In this document: positions 55,931 through 64,000 of the stretch, piece by piece
Layout of the letters: each line of letters begins with the position of its first letter
Position numbering within the stretch: position 1 is the first letter of the stretch
Origin: Pseudomonas syringae KCTC 12500
GTDB lineage: Bacteria > Pseudomonadota > Gammaproteobacteria > Pseudomonadales > Pseudomonadaceae
Assembly (NCBI RefSeq): GCF_000507185.2
Contig: NZ_AYTM02000002.1
Coordinates: 1,635,501 to 1,699,500 of the forward strand
Direction of reading: 5' to 3'
DNA: 64,000 bases
Notes under the pieces: generated by a model
The model's database searches: none
Told to the model about the DNA's origin: nothing
The model's input: the letters and a program-made list of their open reading frames with translations, nothing else
Position numbers and translations under genes: made by a program

Positions 55931-58036
55931 TCAGCCTTGTTTTTTGGTTACAGTTTCGACGATGTGCGACGGAGCTGTATTGTATTTTTTGAATTCCATA
56001 GAGTAGCTTGCGCGACCCTGAGACATGGAGCGAACGTCGGTCGCATAACCGAACATCTCACCCAACGGAACCTCGGCACGAATTACTTTGCCGGAAACCG
56101 TATCTTCCATACCCAGAATCATGCCGCGACGGCGGTTAAGGTCGCCCATCACGTCACCCATATAGTCTTCAGGCGTAACAACCTCTACCGCCATGATCGG
56201 CTCAAGCAGCTCACCACCGCCCTTCTGGGCCAGTTGCTTGGTCGCCATGGAAGCAGCCACCTTAAACGCCATCTCGTTCGAGTCGACGTCATGGTAGGAA
56301 CCATCAAACACGGTAGCCTTCAGGCCGATCAGCGGATAACCGGCAACAACGCCGTTCTTCATCTGCTCTTCGATACCCTTCTGGATAGCCGGGATGTATT
56401 CCTTGGGAACAACACCACCTACCACTTCGTTTACGAATTGCAGACCTTCCTGACCTTCGTCAGCAGGTGCAAAACGGATCCAGCAGTGACCGAACTGGCC
56501 ACGACCGCCGGATTGACGAACGAACTTGCCTTCGATTTCACAGTTCTTCGTGATGCGCTCACGATAGGAAACCTGAGGCTTGCCGATGTTGGCTTCGACG
56601 TTGAACTCACGGCGCATCCGGTCAACCAGGATGTCCAGGTGCAGCTCGCCCATGCCAGAGATGATCGTTTGACCAGTCTCTTCATCAGTCTTGACGCGGA
56701 AAGACGGGTCTTCCTGAGCAAGTTTGCCCAGTGCGATACCCATTTTTTCCTGGTCATCCTTGGTTTTAGGCTCAACGGCAACCGAAATAACCGGCTCCGG
56801 GAAGTCCATACGAACCAGGATGATTGGCTTGTCAGCGTTGCACAAGGTCTCACCAGTGGTGACGTCCTTCATGCCGATCAAGGCCGCGATGTCACCAGCG
56901 CGCACTTCCTTGATCTCTTCGCGGGCGTTTGCGTGCATCTGCACCATACGACCCACACGCTCTTTCTTGCCCTTGACCGAGTTGATCACGCCGTCGCCGG
57001 ATGCCAACACGCCCGAGTAAACGCGGACGAAAGTCAAGGTACCCACGAATGGGTCGGTAGCGATCTTGAACGCCAGAGCCGAGAACGGCTCGTTGTCGTC
57101 TGCATGACGCTCCATCAGGATTTCTTCGTTATCAGGATCGGAACCCTTGATAGCTGGAATATCGATTGGAGCCGGCAGGTAGTCGATCACGGCGTCGAGA
57201 ACCAGGGGAACACCCTTGTTCTTGAAGGAAGAACCGCAAACAGCAAGAACGATCTCACCAGCGATAGTACGCTGACGCAGAGCAGCCTTGATTTCCTCGT
57301 TGGTGAGTTCTTCACCCTCAAGGTACTTGTTCATCAGCTCTTCGCTGGCTTCGGCCGCAGCCTCGACCATGTTGCTGCGCCACTCGTCAGCCAGTTCCTG
57401 CAGCTCAGCAGGTATAGGCTCACGACGTGGAACCATACCCTTGTCGGCATCGTTCCAGTAAACAGCTTCCATGGACATCAGATCGATCTGACCCTGGAAG
57501 TTGTCTTCGGCACCAATGGCCAGCTGGATCGGCACCGGGGTGTGACCCAGACGCTGCTTGATCTGAGCGATTACGCGCAGAAAGTTCGCACCAGCACGGT
57601 CCATCTTGTTCACGTAAACGATACGCGGAACACCGTACTTGTTGGCTTGACGCCATACGGTTTCGGACTGCGGCTCTACGCCAGAAGTACCACAGAACAC
57701 AACGACCGCGCCGTCGAGTACACGCAGGGAACGCTCAACTTCAATGGTGAAGTCAACGTGGCCCGGGGTGTCAATAACGTTGAAACGGTATTGATCTTTG
57801 TGTTGCTTCTCGGAACCCTGCCAGAAGGCAGTAATAGCAGCAGAAGTAATGGTAATACCACGCTCCTGCTCCTGAACCATCCAGTCCGTGGTCGCGGCGC
57901 CGTCATGCACCTCGCCCATTTTGTGGCTTTTGCCGGTGTAAAAAAGGACGCGCTCGGTGGTGGTGGTTTTACCAGCATCCACGTGAGCGACGATACCAAT
58001 GTTACGGTAGCGGCCAATCGGAGTAGTACGAGCCAT
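55931..58036 (-). CDS. fusA: Elongation factor G
   Basis: 701 residues. G-motifs [21 protein letters not shown] and NKMDRAGA; domain IV signature near [16 protein letters not shown] (written in part) and [11 protein letters not shown]. Catalyses translocation and, with RRF, recycling. Pseudomonads usually have a second EF-G paralogue elsewhere. 30 bp after rpsG. Confidence 0.98.
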   Translation of the reverse strand: MARTTPIGRYRNIGIVAHVDAGKTTTTERVLFYTGKSHKMGEVHDGAATTDWMVQEQERGITITSAAITAFWQGSEKQHKDQYRFNVIDTPGHVDFTIEVERSLRVLDGAVVVFCGTSGVEPQSETVWRQANKYGVPRIVYVNKMDRAGANFLRVIAQIKQRLGHTPVPIQLAIGAEDNFQGQIDLMSMEAVYWNDADKGMVPRREPIPAELQELADEWRSNMVEAAAEASEELMNKYLEGEELTNEEIKAALRQRTIAGEIVLAVCGSSFKNKGVPLVLDAVIDYLPAPIDIPAIKGSDPDNEEILMERHADDNEPFSALAFKIATDPFVGTLTFVRVYSGVLASGDGVINSVKGKKERVGRMVQMHANAREEIKEVRAGDIAALIGMKDVTTGETLCNADKPIILVRMDFPEPVISVAVEPKTKDDQEKMGIALGKLAQEDPSFRVKTDEETGQTIISGMGELHLDILVDRMRREFNVEANIGKPQVSYRERITKNCEIEGKFVRQSGGRGQFGHCWIRFAPADEGQEGLQFVNEVVGGVVPKEYIPAIQKGIEEQMKNGVVAGYPLIGLKATVFDGSYHDVDSNEMAFKVAASMATKQLAQKGGGELLEPIMAVEVVTPEDYMGDVMGDLNRRRGMILGMEDTVSGKVIRAEVPLGEMFGYATDVRSMSQGRASYSMEFKKYNTAPSHIVETVTKKQG

Positions 58037-58066
58037 AAAGCCCTCGCAAAATTAGTGACGCTGAAA

Positions 58067-58558
<492 letters not shown>

Positions 58559-58659
58559 TCAGGTTAGCTCGGGACCACCATCCTGCAAGGGATGCGCCCG
58601 ACCTTACTCTTATCGACTCAGAAAAATAGAAATCTGCAATTTCAAACAGAAGCCAAAAA

Positions 58660-59031
58660 CTACTTAGGCTTCTTGGTACCGTATTTCGAGCGACCCTGGT
58701 TACGACCTTTAACGCCGGAAGTATCCAAAGAACCACGAACGGTGTGATAACGAACACCTGGCAAGTCTTTTACACGACCGCCACGGATCAGTACCACGCT
58801 GTGTTCTTGCAGGTTGTGACCTTCACCACCGATGTACGAGGAAACCTCGAAACCGTTGGTCAGGCGCACACGGCAGACTTTACGCAATGCCGAGTTAGGT
58901 TTTTTCGGCGTGGTGGTATACACACGAGTGCACACACCGCGACGTTGCGGGCAGTTCTGCAGCGCAGGTACGTCGGATTTCTCGACGATACGCTTACGCG
59001 GCTGACGTACCAGCTGGTTGATAGTTGCCAT
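58660..59031 (-). CDS. rpsL: 30S ribosomal protein S12
   Basis: 123 residues, [20 protein letters not shown]. The decoding-loop lysines that give streptomycin resistance when changed are wild type (Lys43 in [12 protein letters not shown] and Lys in [11 protein letters not shown]). First gene of the str operon. Confidence 0.98.
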   Translation of the reverse strand: MATINQLVRQPRKRIVEKSDVPALQNCPQRRGVCTRVYTTTPKKPNSALRKVCRVRLTNGFEVSSYIGGEGHNLQEHSVVLIRGGRVKDLPGVRYHTVRGSLDTSGVKGRNQGRSKYGTKKPK

Positions 59032-59121
59032 CTACTAGCTCCACTGTTGTCTTGCGACGCTATTGTCTTACAAGAAAAGCAAATGACAGGGCACAGGCCC
59101 CGCCAAATTTAGGGGTACAAG

Positions 59122-59150
59122 AGTCTAAAGAGGATCCCGCCCCCAGTCAA
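59122..59150 (-). promoter_or_regulatory. Sigma-70 promoter of the str operon (rpsL)
   Basis: On the minus strand TTGACT (59145-59150), 17 bases, TAGACT (59122-59127). It lies in the 199-bp gap between the rpoC stop and rpsL. No strong rpoC terminator hairpin was seen in this gap, so read-through from rpoBC is possible. Confidence 0.75.
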
Positions 59151-59230
59151 GACAAAGCCCCGACGTCCTCACCGGGCAAACAACACGAAAACGTGCTGTC
59201 TGCCAGGTGAAAAATGCCGAGGCTCTGGTC

Positions 59231-63430
<4,200 letters not shown>

Positions 63431-63494
63431 GGCTTTTCCTCCTGGCGGAGCAGGGAGCAGGCAGTACCGCCCTGCCCCCGATTCGCGTCACGTG

Positions 63495-64000
<506 letters not shown>

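Overview
The window looks like a chromosomal segment of a fluorescent pseudomonad, most likely of the Pseudomonas syringae group. The gene order ssb - MFS - uvrA - ferritin - rplQ - rpoA ... rpsJ - tuf - fusA - rpsG - rpsL - rpoC - rpoB is the one known from Pseudomonas. Pseudomonas-type REP palindromes (arms of the GCGAACAAGTTCGC and GCGGGAGCGCGCTGGCTCGCGAA kinds) occur at two places. The genus is fairly secure; the species group is an inference from the plant-related accessory content.

Layout. 1-8.5 kb: the end of a DUF3299 gene, an OmpW porin, a 1-kb tandem array of REP inverted pairs with an exact 108-bp period, two overlapping sugar-nucleotide epimerase/reductase genes, a YbiO-type MscS channel, an alpha/beta hydrolase and an FAH-family enzyme. 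8.7-13.1 kb: a first complete TonB-ExbB-ExbD system with its own outer-membrane receptor. 13.3-16 kb: a small HTH-like protein, an AzoR-type FMN reductase and a Fic protein. 16-20 kb: a membrane GGDEF-EAL protein downstream of a PhnD-like binding protein. 20.1-21.1 kb: a serine hydrolase. 21.3-26.8 kb: a second TonB-ExbB-ExbD-receptor operon that ends in a secreted histidine acid phosphatase/phytase and is preceded by a textbook Pho box. 26.8-35 kb: a ROK regulator divergent from a tightly overlapping seven-gene operon: UgpBAEC-like ABC importer, glycerophosphodiester phosphodiesterase, inositol-monophosphatase-family enzyme and a Tat-exported GH10 xylanase. 35-64 kb: conserved housekeeping genes, nearly all on the minus strand (ssb, yajR-like MFS, uvrA on the plus strand, ftnA, then the alpha, spc, S10, str and rpoBC gene blocks).

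How the genes may work together. The second TonB operon reads as a phosphate-starvation system for an organic phosphate such as phytate: outer-membrane uptake, dedicated energisation and a periplasmic phosphatase under PhoB control. The first TonB operon and the Ugp-like operon, 19 kb apart, share a 31-bp upstream element (26 of 31 positions identical, no gaps) containing the same 7-N9-7 dyad. The copy at 28.1 kb lies between the ROK regulator and the operon. I infer that the two operons form one regulon in which the first receptor carries across the outer membrane the compound that the ABC importer, phosphodiesterase and phosphatase then process. A glycerophospho-sugar or glycerophosphoinositol type of substrate fits, but the substrate is unproven.

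No tRNA or rRNA gene, CRISPR array, insertion sequence or prophage was seen.
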